Positions 1 through 7,519 of a stretch of 16,994 nt of DNA are shown here, in pieces. The DNA is from Acidimicrobiia bacterium (GTDB lineage Bacteria > Actinomycetota > Acidimicrobiia > IMCC26256 > JAENVU01). How positions within the stretch are numbered: position 1 is the first letter of the stretch; the number at the start of each line of letters is the position of its first letter. The stretch spans positions 1 through 16,994 of the forward strand of contig JAENVU010000102.1 of NCBI GenBank assembly GCA_016650415.1, read 5' to 3'. The notes below the pieces were generated by a model that made no database searches, was not told where the DNA came from, and saw nothing but the letters and a program-made list of their open reading frames with translations. The translations under genes were made by a program, and so were the position numbers.

Positions 1-140
1 CACCTTCCCGACAAGGCGATCGACCTCATCGACGAAGCCGGTTCGCGCCTGCGCATCCGTCGCATGCAGGCACCGCCCGACTACCGCGAGCTCGAAGACG
101 AGATCTCGACCACGCGCAAGGAGAAGGAAGCGGCGATCGA
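1..140 (+). repeat. First copy of a diverged direct repeat inside clpC (partner 412-551)
   Basis: Bases 1-140 align without gaps to 412-551 at an offset of 411 bases (137 codons, in frame). I count 15 mismatches in 140. The first 36 codons encode identical residues although seven bases differ, all silently. After GATCGA at 135-140 the copies part: the first continues into AASILKP, the second into the normal middle domain. So many silent changes argue against a very recent tandem duplication. Confidence 0.9.
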
Positions 141-1731
141 CGCAGCCAGCATCCTCAAGCCGATGCTCGCTCGCGGTGAGCTCCAGACCATCGGTGCGAC
201 CACGCTCGACGAGTATCGCAAGCACCTCGAGAAGGATGCCGCGCTCGAGCGTCGGTTCCAGCCGATCAAGGTGGAAGAGCCGACCGTCGCGCACACCATC
301 GAGATCCTGAAGGGTCTGCGTGACCGGTACGAGCAGCACCACCGGGTCACAATCACCGACCAGGCCGTGGTCGCCGCGGCGAACCTCGCCGACCGCTACA
401 TCTCCGACCGCCACCTTCCCGACAAGGCGATCGACCTCATCGACGAGGCGGGGTCGCGCTTGCGCATCCGTCGGATGCAAGCTCCGCCCGACTACCGCGA
501 GCTCGAAGACGAGATCTCGGCGGTCCGCAAGGACAAGGAAGGCGCGATCGAAGGTCAGCAGTTCGAGCGGGCCGCGAGCCTGCGCGACCGCGAGAAGGAA
601 CTGCTCGAGCAGCGCGCGGCCAAGGAAATCGAGTGGAAGGCCGAAGGCGTCGACCTTTACAACGAGGTCAACGAAGAGTCCATCGCCGAGGTCCTCGCCA
701 TGTGGACCGGTATCCCGGTGTACAAGCTCACCGAGGAAGAGACCGCCAAGCTGCTGCGCATGGAGGACGAACTCCACAAGCGCATCGTCGGTCAAGAACT
801 CGCGGTCAAGGCGGTCAGCCAGGCGATCCGGCGGACGCGTGCCGGACTCAAGGACCCGAAGCGTCCGAGCGGTTCGTTCATCTTCCTGGGACCATCCGGT
901 GTCGGCAAGACGGAACTCGCGAAGACGCTCGCGGAGTTCCTCTTCGGCGACGAAGACTCGCTGATCTCGCTCGACATGTCCGAGTACATGGAGAAGCACA
1001 CCGTCTCGCGCTTGGTCGGTTCGCCTCCCGGCTACGTCGGGTACGACGAGGGTGGCCAGCTCACTGAAGCCGTGCGCCGGAAGCCGTTCTCGGTGGTCCT
1101 CTTCGACGAGATCGAAAAGGCTCACCCCGATGTGTTCAACGCCCTGCTTCAGATCCTGGAAGACGGTCGCCTGACCGATGCTCAGGGTCGCACTGTCGAC
1201 TTCAAGAACACCGTCATCATCATGACGTCCAACCTCGGTACACAGAACATGCGGAAGTCGGCAGTCGGGTTCGGCAAGGCCGACGACGCGGTCAGCTACG
1301 AACACATGAAGGAGAAGGTGACCGAGGAACTCAAGCGCCACTTCCGGCCCGAGTTCCTCAACCGCATCGACGACGTCATCGTGTTCGCCGAGCTCACGCG
1401 TGAGGACATCCACAACATCGTCGACTTGCTGATGAAGCGGGTCCAGACGCAGCTGTTGAGTCAGGGCCTCACGCTTGAACTCACCGACGCGGCTCGGGAT
1501 CTGTTGGCGGTCAAGGGCTACGACCCCACGCTGGGCGCGCGGCCGTTGCGTCGCGCGATCCAGCGGCACGTGGAAGACGCGCTGTCCGAGAAGATCCTGT
1601 GGAAGGAATTCCACGCGGGCGAGACGATCATCGTGGATGCCGAGGAGGACGAGATCGTCTTCCGGACCATCGAAGGGATCGAACCGCCGCCGGTCGAAGA
1701 ACTCGCCGGCAGCGGCCCCTCCGAGAGCTGA
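1..1731 (+). CDS. clpC: ATP-dependent Clp protease ATPase subunit ClpC (5' partial, with internal repeat)
   Basis: Hexameric AAA+ unfoldase that feeds substrates to ClpP in the cytoplasm. The frame is open from base 1, so the N-terminal domain and first Walker A lie outside the window. From about base 141 the order is canonical: the end of the first ATPase domain (sensor-like IGATTLDEY, arginine-finger ALERRF), a UVR-type coiled coil (QQFERAASLRDREKE), then the second ATPase domain with Walker A GPSGVGKT, Walker B VVLFDEIEKAHP, sensor 1 TSNLG, arginine finger FRPEFLNRID and sensor 2 GARPLRR. A VGFG element fits the ClpP-docking loop. Odd: bases 1-140 encode the lid and start of the middle domain, then the frame jumps back to mid-domain sequence (AASILKPML) and encodes the lid again, 137 codons later. 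A normal ClpC has this once. The C-terminal half is certain. The repeated N-terminal part may be a chimeric join. Confidence 0.95.
   Translation, partial: HLPDKAIDLIDEAGSRLRIRRMQAPPDYRELEDEISTTRKEKEAAIDAASILKPMLARGELQTIGATTLDEYRKHLEKDAALERRFQPIKVEEPTVAHTIEILKGLRDRYEQHHRVTITDQAVVAAANLADRYISDRHLPDKAIDLIDEAGSRLRIRRMQAPPDYRELEDEISAVRKDKEGAIEGQQFERAASLRDREKELLEQRAAKEIEWKAEGVDLYNEVNEESIAEVLAMWTGIPVYKLTEEETAKLLRMEDELHKRIVGQELAVKAVSQAIRRTRAGLKDPKRPSGSFIFLGPSGVGKTELAKTLAEFLFGDEDSLISLDMSEYMEKHTVSRLVGSPPGYVGYDEGGQLTEAVRRKPFSVVLFDEIEKAHPDVFNALLQILEDGRLTDAQGRTVDFKNTVIIMTSNLGTQNMRKSAVGFGKADDAVSYEHMKEKVTEELKRHFRPEFLNRIDDVIVFAELTREDIHNIVDLLMKRVQTQLLSQGLTLELTDAARDLLAVKGYDPTLGARPLRRAIQRHVEDALSEKILWKEFHAGETIIVDAEEDEIVFRTIEGIEPPPVEELAGSGPSES
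412..551 (+). repeat. Second copy of the clpC direct repeat
   Basis: Partner of 1-140. This copy sits in the normal ClpC context, preceded by the NLADRYISDR region and followed by the UVR motif and second ATPase domain. It is therefore probably the authentic copy. Confidence 0.9.
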
Positions 1732-1760
1732 TCGTTCCTCGCCCGGTCGTCGCCGTCGTG

Positions 1761-2558
1761 ATGGCGTGGCGTTCGGCCGTGAGCCGGTTCCGCGCGCGCC
1801 ACGGCCGCGCTATATCGCTCGCGGTTCTCGCTGTGTGCCTCGGCGCGTGCAGCGTGGATGCGACGGTCACGGTGCGGATGCGCGAGAACGGCAGTGGCGC
1901 GGTGGCGGTGCACGTGGCGCTCGACCGCGGCGCGGTCACCGCGGCCGAGGTCGGTGGCGGACAACTCGAGCAGCGGGTTCGCCTCGACGACTTGCCCGAT
2001 GCCGGATGGACCGTGAGTCCTTGGCGCCACACCAAGAGCGGCGGTGCCACGTTGGTGGTCCGCAAGCCCTTCGACCGACCGGAACAGGTCGCGGGCATCG
2101 TCCAGGAGCTCAGCGGCCCGGATGGACCGTTGCAGAAGTTCGAGGCCGCACGCGAGGTCTCGACGTTCTCGACGAAGTGGCGAGTCTCCGGGAGCGTGGA
2201 TTTGCGCGCGCCCAGGCTCGGGATCGGCGCCGACCAGCAGCTCGTCGCGAATCTGACCGCGGAACGGGTCGACGTTCCCCAGGTCGAGGCAGATCTCGTC
2301 GGCAAGCTCGACGGCCTCCGAGTCCACGCGGTCGCGGAGCTTCCCGACGGTGAGCGACGCGAGGTGTCGACGACGGTGGGGAAGCAGGCCGCCCTGGCCG
2401 CGGACGGTGAGTCGACCGATGTCGGGCGGGTGGCGTTGTTGGTCGGTGGCCTCGCGGTCGGGGTCCTGGCGTTAATCGTGCTCGTGGTCGGGGAGCGCCG
2501 CACCCGCCGGAGCGGGCGGCGCCGCGCGCGTAACGTGACCCGACCCCGGAACGTATGA
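1761..2558 (+). CDS. LppM-like membrane-anchored lipoprotein, function unknown
   Basis: A 265-residue exported protein. The N-terminus has basic residues, a hydrophobic stretch (ISLAVLAV) and a lipobox-like LGAC with Cys30 as the likely lipidated residue. The mature part begins SVDATVTVRMRENGSG, resembling the start of LppM/DUF3153 domains of actinobacteria, which share a lipobox, a beta-rich domain and a C-terminal membrane helix. Here a helix spans about residues 224-243, followed by an Arg-rich cytoplasmic tail. ATG 1761 was chosen because it gives a proper signal peptide; GTG 1758 is an alternative, and the longer open frame upstream overlaps clpC and is not signal-like. The gene starts 29 bases after clpC and may be cotranscribed with it. 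In mycobacteria LppM is linked to envelope and host interaction; no function can be inferred here. The family assignment is moderate, the lipoprotein call good. Confidence 0.7.
   Translation: MAWRSAVSRFRARHGRAISLAVLAVCLGACSVDATVTVRMRENGSGAVAVHVALDRGAVTAAEVGGGQLEQRVRLDDLPDAGWTVSPWRHTKSGGATLVVRKPFDRPEQVAGIVQELSGPDGPLQKFEAAREVSTFSTKWRVSGSVDLRAPRLGIGADQQLVANLTAERVDVPQVEADLVGKLDGLRVHAVAELPDGERREVSTTVGKQAALAADGESTDVGRVALLVGGLAVGVLALIVLVVGERRTRRSGRRRARNVTRPRNV
2531..2536 (+). promoter_or_regulatory. Possible -10 box (TAACGT) for the flavoprotein gene
   Basis: TAACGT lies inside the last codons of the lipoprotein gene and would place a transcript start near 2543. That is upstream of an AGGAG Shine-Dalgarno sequence at 2558-2562, four bases before ATG 2567. 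No clear -35 is seen, and read-through from the gene upstream is equally possible. Confidence 0.25.
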
Positions 2559-2566
2559 GGAGAACC

Positions 2567-3736
2567 ATGACTGCCGTCATCGACGAAGCGTTGGTGGAGC
2601 GGGCGCGGGCGATCGCGCCGATCATCGAAGCCGAGGCCGACCAGGCCGAGGCCGACACCACGACCACGCAACGGGTGGTCGACGCGCTGACGGAATCCGA
2701 GCTGTTCTGGATTCTCGTCCCGAAGGAATTCGGAGGACTCGGCGGCGACCTCACCACGGCGCTCTCCGTGTTCGACGAGCTGTCGTATGCCGACGGCTCC
2801 GTCGGCTGGTCGTTGATGGCCAACTCGACGTCCTCGTGCTTCGCCGCGATCTACACCGGTGAGACCGCGGCCGAGCAGATGTTCCCCGACGGCAACCGCG
2901 GTATCCATGCGGGGATGCTCGGCCCGGTCGGCACCGCCCGACGCGTCGAGGGCGGATATCGAGTCACGGGTCGCTACTCGTTCGGCTCCGGGTGCGCGCA
3001 CGCGAACTACATCGGCGCCGGAACCATCGAGACCGACGACGACGGCAACCAACTCACGACCGAGTCGGGACTCCCGGCGATGCGCGTCGTGCTGGTTCCT
3101 CGTGAGGAGATCCACTTTCGCGGCAACTGGGATGTCATCGGCCTCACCGCGACGGGCTCGTACGACTACGTCATCGACGACGTGTTCGTCCCTGAGGCCT
3201 TCTCCTACTCCCTGCTCGAGCACACGCAGTTGCGGGGCGGTCCCGGCCTGAGTGTCGGGCTGTTCTCCATCACTGGTGCCGGCCACGCGGGGATCGCCCT
3301 CGGCGTCGGCCGTCGAGCGATCGACGAGATCACCAAACTGGGCAACACGCGCGTTCGCATGGCGGGCTTCGCAACGATCGGGACGGAGCAGCTCTTCCAG
3401 TACGAGCTCGGAATGCACGATTGCGCCATGCGGGCGGCGAGCGCGCTCGTCTACGAGGCAGTTGCCGATGCCGACGCCAAGGCCCGTGCCGGCGTGGTCG
3501 ACACCACCGCGCAGAACCGCCTGCGTGCGGCGGCCACGTACGCGACCAGGGTCGCCACCGACGCCACTCACTTCGCGTATTCCTGGGCCGGTTCGGCCGG
3601 TCTGCGGCCGAGCGTGATCCAACGGTGCCTGCGCGACATGCTCGCGGCCTCGCAGCACATCTACGTGGACAACAACACCCTCACCGGATACGCCCAGGCG
3701 CTGCTGGCCGACGAGGCGGAGAGGTTGCGGCAATAG
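2567..3736 (+). CDS. Acyl-CoA dehydrogenase-fold flavoprotein (HsaA-like, possible group D monooxygenase)
   Basis: A 389-residue cytoplasmic protein with the full acyl-CoA dehydrogenase layout: N-terminal helical domain (LVPKEFGGLGGD, DELSYADGSVGWSL), middle beta domain (YRVTGRYSFGSGCAHANYIGAG, GNWDVIGLTATGSYDY) and C-terminal helices ending RCLRDMLAASQHIYVDNN. The middle domain and C-terminus resemble the type-2 C-terminal branch that includes HsaA and other reduced-flavin two-component monooxygenases, more than fatty-acid acyl-CoA dehydrogenases. The substrate cannot be read from sequence. No flavin reductase gene is adjacent, so a partner would have to be elsewhere. The ATG at 2567 is preferred over ATG 2555 because AGGAG at 2558-2562 precedes it and MTAVID is a natural N-terminus. 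It follows the lipoprotein gene by eight bases and converges on the HAD gene. Confidence 0.85.
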   Translation: MTAVIDEALVERARAIAPIIEAEADQAEADTTTTQRVVDALTESELFWILVPKEFGGLGGDLTTALSVFDELSYADGSVGWSLMANSTSSCFAAIYTGETAAEQMFPDGNRGIHAGMLGPVGTARRVEGGYRVTGRYSFGSGCAHANYIGAGTIETDDDGNQLTTESGLPAMRVVLVPREEIHFRGNWDVIGLTATGSYDYVIDDVFVPEAFSYSLLEHTQLRGGPGLSVGLFSITGAGHAGIALGVGRRAIDEITKLGNTRVRMAGFATIGTEQLFQYELGMHDCAMRAASALVYEAVADADAKARAGVVDTTAQNRLRAAATYATRVATDATHFAYSWAGSAGLRPSVIQRCLRDMLAASQHIYVDNNTLTGYAQALLADEAERLRQ

Positions 3737-3792
3737 GCCCCAGCGCGTCCGCCGGAATCCAATCCGTGGCGCAGCCGTGGTCCGAGCGGCCC

Positions 3793-3805
3793 GGCCCGCG
3801 GGGCC
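3793..3805. terminator. Small GC hairpin between convergent genes
   Basis: GGCCC-GCG-GGGCC forms a five-pair all-GC stem in the 91-base gap between the flavoprotein gene and the HAD gene. It has no T-tract. It could be a weak bidirectional terminator, but in DNA this GC-rich a short stem may be chance. Nothing else stands out in the gap. Confidence 0.25.
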
Positions 3806-3827
3806 AAGGGTGGGGAGGGAGGTGTAG

Positions 3828-4445
3828 CTAGTCGGCCGCGAGCGAGTCCGACGCGAGCCACTCGGGGAACTCCGCCAGCGAGTCCAACACCACGTGCGCG
3901 CCGGCGGCCTGGAGTTCGGCGCGGCCCACGGGGCCACTCGTCACCGCAATGGCCCTCGCGCCCGCCGCCAACGCGGCTTCGACATCGGGCACGGTGTCAC
4001 CGACGTAGACGTGGGCGCCGTGGTCGCGCAGTGTCTCCGCCTTCTGCGGGCCGTGCCGCCACCCCACGACGTGATCGACCGAGATGCCGACGTGGTCGAG
4101 GCAGCGGTGTGCGTTCGGCTCGTACTTGGCCGTGACGACGAGCGTGGTCGCGCCGATCGTGCGGACGTGCTCGACCGCCGCGGCCGCACCCGGGAGCGCA
4201 TGACACCCGCGGATGCCGTGTTGCGCGTAGAGCGCGCGGAACCGATCACAGACCGGATCGATCTCCTCGGGCGGGAAGTAGGCGGCCATCTCGCGTTCGA
4301 GGGGCGGGCCGAGGCGTGACGCGATCGCGGCCCCGTCGATCGCGGTCCCGAGTTCGTCGTTGAGCGCATCGAACGTGGCGACGACGCCCGGCCGGGAGTC
4401 GATCAGGGTCATGTCGAGGTCGAAGCCGACGACGAGAAGGGCCAT
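3828..4445 (-). CDS. HAD-superfamily phosphatase, phosphoglycolate phosphatase-like
   Basis: A 205-residue HAD hydrolase that should dephosphorylate a small phosphorylated metabolite in the cytoplasm with Mg2+. Motif I is FDLDMTLIDS (nucleophile Asp9, acid Asp11), motif II is VVTAK (Thr105), motif III Lys135 lies in GPQKAETL, and motif IV is VYVGDTVPDVEAA (Asp150, Asp154). A helical cap (about residues 20-85) between motifs I and II places it in subclass C1, the phosphoglycolate/beta-phosphoglucomutase-like group. The length is normal. Substrate specificity in this group cannot be told from motifs, so Gph is only a guess. It converges with the flavoprotein gene and diverges from the secreted-protein gene. 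Its ATG lies exactly six bases after a TAAGGT box, suggesting a leaderless mRNA. Confidence 0.88.
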   Translation of the reverse strand: MALLVVGFDLDMTLIDSRPGVVATFDALNDELGTAIDGAAIASRLGPPLEREMAAYFPPEEIDPVCDRFRALYAQHGIRGCHALPGAAAAVEHVRTIGATTLVVTAKYEPNAHRCLDHVGISVDHVVGWRHGPQKAETLRDHGAHVYVGDTVPDVEAALAAGARAIAVTSGPVGRAELQAAGAHVVLDSLAEFPEWLASDSLAAD

Positions 4446-4451
4446 CGGTCG

Positions 4452-4457
4452 ACCTTA
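4452..4457 (-). promoter_or_regulatory. -10 box TAAGGT, leaderless start of the HAD gene
   Basis: On the minus strand TAAGGT is followed by six bases and then ATG (4445-4443). This places the predicted transcript start on the A of the start codon. No good -35 is visible. The same geometry recurs at radA, the dienelactone hydrolase, crp and cysS. Confidence 0.6.
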
Positions 4458-4483
4458 GGTGCGCGCGGATCGGGTCACGGTGC

Positions 4484-4513
4484 TTGACGGGTCGGAACCC
4501 GGCGGCGCAAACT
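4484..4513 (+). promoter_or_regulatory. Possible promoter of the secreted-protein gene
   Basis: TTGACG at 4484-4489 is a good -35 match. It is followed after 18 bases by CAAACT (4508-4513), a poor -10 that keeps only the A and final T. The predicted start falls on or next to ATG 4518. No Shine-Dalgarno sequence is seen before that ATG, so a leaderless or near-leaderless mRNA is likely. Confidence 0.3.
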
Positions 4514-4517
4514 GCCG

Positions 4518-5946
4518 ATGCTCTCCAAGCGAACCCTCGTCGTTGGTGCCGCGCTCTTCGTCAGTGCCGCCATGCTGATTCCGGCCGGGTCTTCTGCCTC
4601 CGCCGCACCACTTGCCCGCCCCGCGGACCCCGTGGCGCTGACCGGTGCGGATCTTCCGGGCCTGGTCAACGGACCGAAGGGAAACATCGTCGGGTTCCGG
4701 TGGACGGGCTCGGCCTGGGCCCAGCTTCCGATTCAGATCGACGAGCGGGCCGTGGTCAACTTCGGCAAGATCTACAACAACCCGGCCGCCGTGTTCTACG
4801 GCAGCCAGCCCGCGCTGGTGAACGCGCTCGTGTACACGTCGGGCAACCTCTGGACGGGCAACGACCCCAACCGCAAGTTCGACGACAACGACGAACTCGC
4901 GTTCATGGCGCGGGATGCCGGCGTGCTCGCGCCGTCGGGCACCCAGCCGACCGGCACCATGCTCGGGACCGGCGTGCGAGTCAAGATCAATGACCCTCTC
5001 GACGCGCCGGCGCGGAGGGATACGTGTACCTGTACCGCAAGGCTGCACACAGCGGGCTCGTGCAGAGTGCCCGGATCAAGTACTTGACGTACCGGTTCAA
5101 GGTGGTGTCCGGCGCGTACAAGAAGACGTACAAGACGACTTCGGGTCCCAACCCGGAGAACTCGCTCGTGACCGGCGCGACCTACAAGCATCACTTCTCC
5201 GACCGGTGGGCGAGCGACGCGCTCTCCGTGACCGCACCCGGCGCGACCGGTGTGGACATCCTCGACCGGCACAAGGCGCTGTTCAGCCCCGGTTACTGCG
5301 GTCGGAGTGAGGACACCTTCGACATTCCCATCGCCGGATCCGTCGAAGGCGCGTTCGTGACGAGCAAGGTCGGCCCGGTCCGAGCGATTCGCTCGCACGT
5401 CGGCGCCAACAGTGGCCCGAACACCCAACGGACACACATCTTCTACGACCGCCGGGAGGACATCGTGACCGACCTTCGGGTGCACGCGATCCCGTCGATC
5501 ATGGACTTCATGGACTACTCGCAGGCGGCGACGGGGATGACCTACCGCACCGAACTGAACCCGGGTGGCGTGACCGTCGACGGTGTGCCGGATGCCCAGG
5601 TGGCCGGGGTCTCGTCGTGGGAGCAGATCACCGGCCCGCAAGGGACGATCAATCAGGCATCGGTGCTCCAGACGAGTTTCACGCCCACCGGCGCGACGTC
5701 GTACTACCTCGACAGCACGACGCCCGCCGACACCCAGTGCACCGGCGACGCGTTCGCATACGGTTCGAGTGGGTCGTTCATCAACAGCGCGATCCCGAAC
5801 ACCGACCCGGCGATCGGTGGCACCGCGACGCTGCAGGAGTGCGAGCGATGTACTTCGAGAGCCCGGGAGGGACCGCCGCCGATGCGATCGCCCGGCGCAA
5901 CCAGGTGGTCTTCCCCCTGACCACCAGCGTGGTCGCCGCTCCGTAG
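4518..5946 (+). pseudogene. Secreted protein of unknown function, interrupted by two frameshifts
   Basis: Three overlapping pieces in three frames make one protein of about 475 residues. Piece one starts at ATG 4518 with a signal peptide (hydrophobic core LVVGAALFVSAAMLI, likely cleavage after SSASA) and contains LPIQIDERAVVNF and FDDNDELAFMARDAG. It loses frame near 5004-5006. Piece two runs from there (AEGYVYLYRKAAHSG) to GGTATLQE near 5839. Piece three ends RAMYFESPGGTAADAIARR at stop 5944-5946. Both breaks fit loss of a single base in GC-rich sequence. Either the gene is decaying or the assembly has two indel errors; the conserved-looking sequence on both sides of each break favours errors or very recent decay. 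I recognise no enzyme motif and assign no function. The product would be extracellular or cell-wall associated. The HAD gene diverges upstream and radA follows with its own promoter. Confidence 0.75.
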
Positions 5947-5983
5947 CGTCCCCGCAGAACCCCGTTGGGTCACACCCGGCGGG

Positions 5984-5989
5984 TAGGGT
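5984..5989 (+). promoter_or_regulatory. -10 box TAGGGT, leaderless start of radA
   Basis: TAGGGT is followed by exactly six bases and ATG 5996, so the predicted transcript begins at the start codon. No Shine-Dalgarno sequence is present. TTGGGT at 5965-5970 is too close (13-base spacing) to be a convincing -35. Confidence 0.6.
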
Positions 5990-5995
5990 GATTCC

Positions 5996-7366
5996 ATGAG
6001 CCGAACAAGTGTTCGTGGAAAGACGGTCTACGGGTGTACCGAGTGCGGGGCGCAGGCCCCGAGGTGGCTGGGCCGCTGTCAAGAGTGCGGTGCGTGGTCG
6101 TCGCTGGTGGAGGAACGGGTCGCGAGTTCGGGGCCGGCCCGGCGATCGTCCGGCGGAACGGGCGCCCCGGAGGCCGTGGTCGCGCTCATGGACGTGGATC
6201 CCATCCTCGCGAAGGGTCGACCGAGCGGCGTCGCGGAACTCGATCGCGTCCTCGGCGGTGGACTGGTCGCCGGATCCGTCACTCTGCTCGGGGGTGAGCC
6301 CGGCATCGGCAAGAGCACGCTGCTGCTGCAGTCGCTCGGCCGAATGGCGGCCGCCGGCGCGAAGTGCCTCCTGGTGAGCGCCGAGGAATCCAAGGAACAA
6401 GTCCGGCTCCGAGCCGAGCGCCTCGATGCGCTGCACCCGAACGTGTTGGTCGTCGCCGAGACCTCGCTGCCCGCGGTGCTCGATCGCATCGCCGAAGTCG
6501 CGCCCGACGTGCTCGCGGTCGACTCGATCCAGACGCTGTTGGATCCCGAGCTCAACGGCATTCCCGGATCGGTCGGGCAAGTTCGGGAGTGTGCGCACCG
6601 GTTGGTCCGGGCAGCGAAGGAGCGTGCGATGGCCACGGTGCTCGTGGGCCACGTCACGAAGGACGGTTCGCTCGCCGGACCGCGCGCGCTCGAACACATC
6701 GTCGACACGGTCCTCGCGTTCGAGGGCGACCGCCATCACTCGTTACGGATGCTGCACGCGCTGAAACACCGGTTCGGAACCACCAACGAACTCGGCGTGT
6801 TCGAGATGACCGAGGCCGGGATGAACGAGGTGGGTGACCCGTCGTCGTTGTTCCTCGCGGACCGTCGGTGCGGCTTACCGGGTTCGGTCGTCACCGCGAC
6901 CATGGAAGGGGTCCGGCCACTGCTGGTCGAGGTGCAGGCGCTCCTCGCGTCCACGCCGGCCCCAGCGCCCCGTCGGTCGGCTCGGGGGCTCGACGGTGGC
7001 CGTCTGGACCTCATCCTGGCGGTGCTGCACGCGCGAATCGGTCGGCCGGTCAACTCCTACGACGTATATGCGTCGGTCGCGGGTGGGCTCAAAGTGCATG
7101 ATGCCGGGGCCGATCTGGCGGTGGCGCTCGCAGTGGCGAGCGCACTGAACGGTGAAGCGCTGCCCGACGGCATCGTTGCGATCGGCGAGGTCGGTCTCGG
7201 CGGTGAACTCCGCCAACCTGCCCAAACCGCCCGGCGGTTGCACGAAGCGGCCCGGATGGGATTTCACACCGCGATCGTTCCCGCGTCGACTCCCGAGATC
7301 GACGGGATTCGCCTGCTGCGGGCCGAAGCGCTGGCCGACGTCATGGAGCGATTCGACCTCGCGTGA
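5996..7366 (+). CDS. radA: DNA repair/recombination protein RadA (Sms)
   Basis: A 456-residue RecA-like ATPase that helps process branched recombination intermediates. It has the full family layout: a four-cysteine zinc finger (C14, C17, C28, C31 in CTECGAQAPRWLGRCQEC), a Walker A GEPGIGKST (Lys106), a Walker B region DVLAVDSIQT, and a C-terminal Lon-protease-like domain from about residue 330 (DGGRLDLILAVLHAR, GGLKVHDAGADLAVALA, GEVGLGGELR). The family hallmark KNRFG reads KHRFG here (residues 257-261): Asn is replaced by His while the flanking Lys, Arg, Phe and Gly remain. The length is normal. disA lies downstream in the same direction, as in many Gram-positives, where DisA and RadA act together. 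The start is supported by the TAGGGT-six-base-ATG geometry. Confidence 0.97.
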   Translation: MSRTSVRGKTVYGCTECGAQAPRWLGRCQECGAWSSLVEERVASSGPARRSSGGTGAPEAVVALMDVDPILAKGRPSGVAELDRVLGGGLVAGSVTLLGGEPGIGKSTLLLQSLGRMAAAGAKCLLVSAEESKEQVRLRAERLDALHPNVLVVAETSLPAVLDRIAEVAPDVLAVDSIQTLLDPELNGIPGSVGQVRECAHRLVRAAKERAMATVLVGHVTKDGSLAGPRALEHIVDTVLAFEGDRHHSLRMLHALKHRFGTTNELGVFEMTEAGMNEVGDPSSLFLADRRCGLPGSVVTATMEGVRPLLVEVQALLASTPAPAPRRSARGLDGGRLDLILAVLHARIGRPVNSYDVYASVAGGLKVHDAGADLAVALAVASALNGEALPDGIVAIGEVGLGGELRQPAQTARRLHEAARMGFHTAIVPASTPEIDGIRLLRAEALADVMERFDLA

Positions 7367-7437
7367 TCGCTCTCCAGATCGTGCCCGGCGGCGCCGATAC
7401 CGGACTTGATCCCAGGAATTTCCACCACCACCGCTGG

Positions 7438-7443
7438 TAGCGT
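7438..7443 (+). promoter_or_regulatory. Possible -10 box TAGCGT upstream of disA
   Basis: The 153-base gap between radA and disA holds TAGCGT, which would start a transcript near 7450 and give disA a leader of about 70 bases. GGAAT at 7415-7419 resembles an ECF-sigma -35, but no fitting GTT-type -10 follows. The frame upstream of the disA start is open back to 7406, so a longer N-terminus is formally possible. Confidence 0.3.
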
Positions 7444-7519
7444 GGTCACCCCTTCCCCGGATCTGCGGATTCGCCGAGCGCGTCCTGCTGATCCCCGAAC
7501 CGAACTCGAGGACCGACCT

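Noticed and set aside
1628..3937. A 769-residue open frame on the minus strand
   Set aside because: It lies opposite the lipoprotein and flavoprotein genes, is Arg/Pro-rich and shows no domain. Long antisense frames are expected in high-GC DNA because stop codons are rare.
4796..6739. A 647-residue minus-strand open frame spanning the frameshifted gene and radA
   Set aside because: I considered whether the minus strand was the true coding strand because the plus strand is broken here. The plus-strand pieces have a signal peptide and normal composition, while the minus translation is Arg-rich shadow.
7415..7446. An ECF-sigma-type promoter (GGAAT plus downstream GGT) for disA
   Set aside because: The -10 half does not match GTT at a proper distance. 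Kept only as a remark under the TAGCGT candidate.
7406..7519. A 38-residue N-terminal extension of DisA
   Set aside because: The extension is unstructured in composition. GTG 7520 gives exactly the usual 357 residues.
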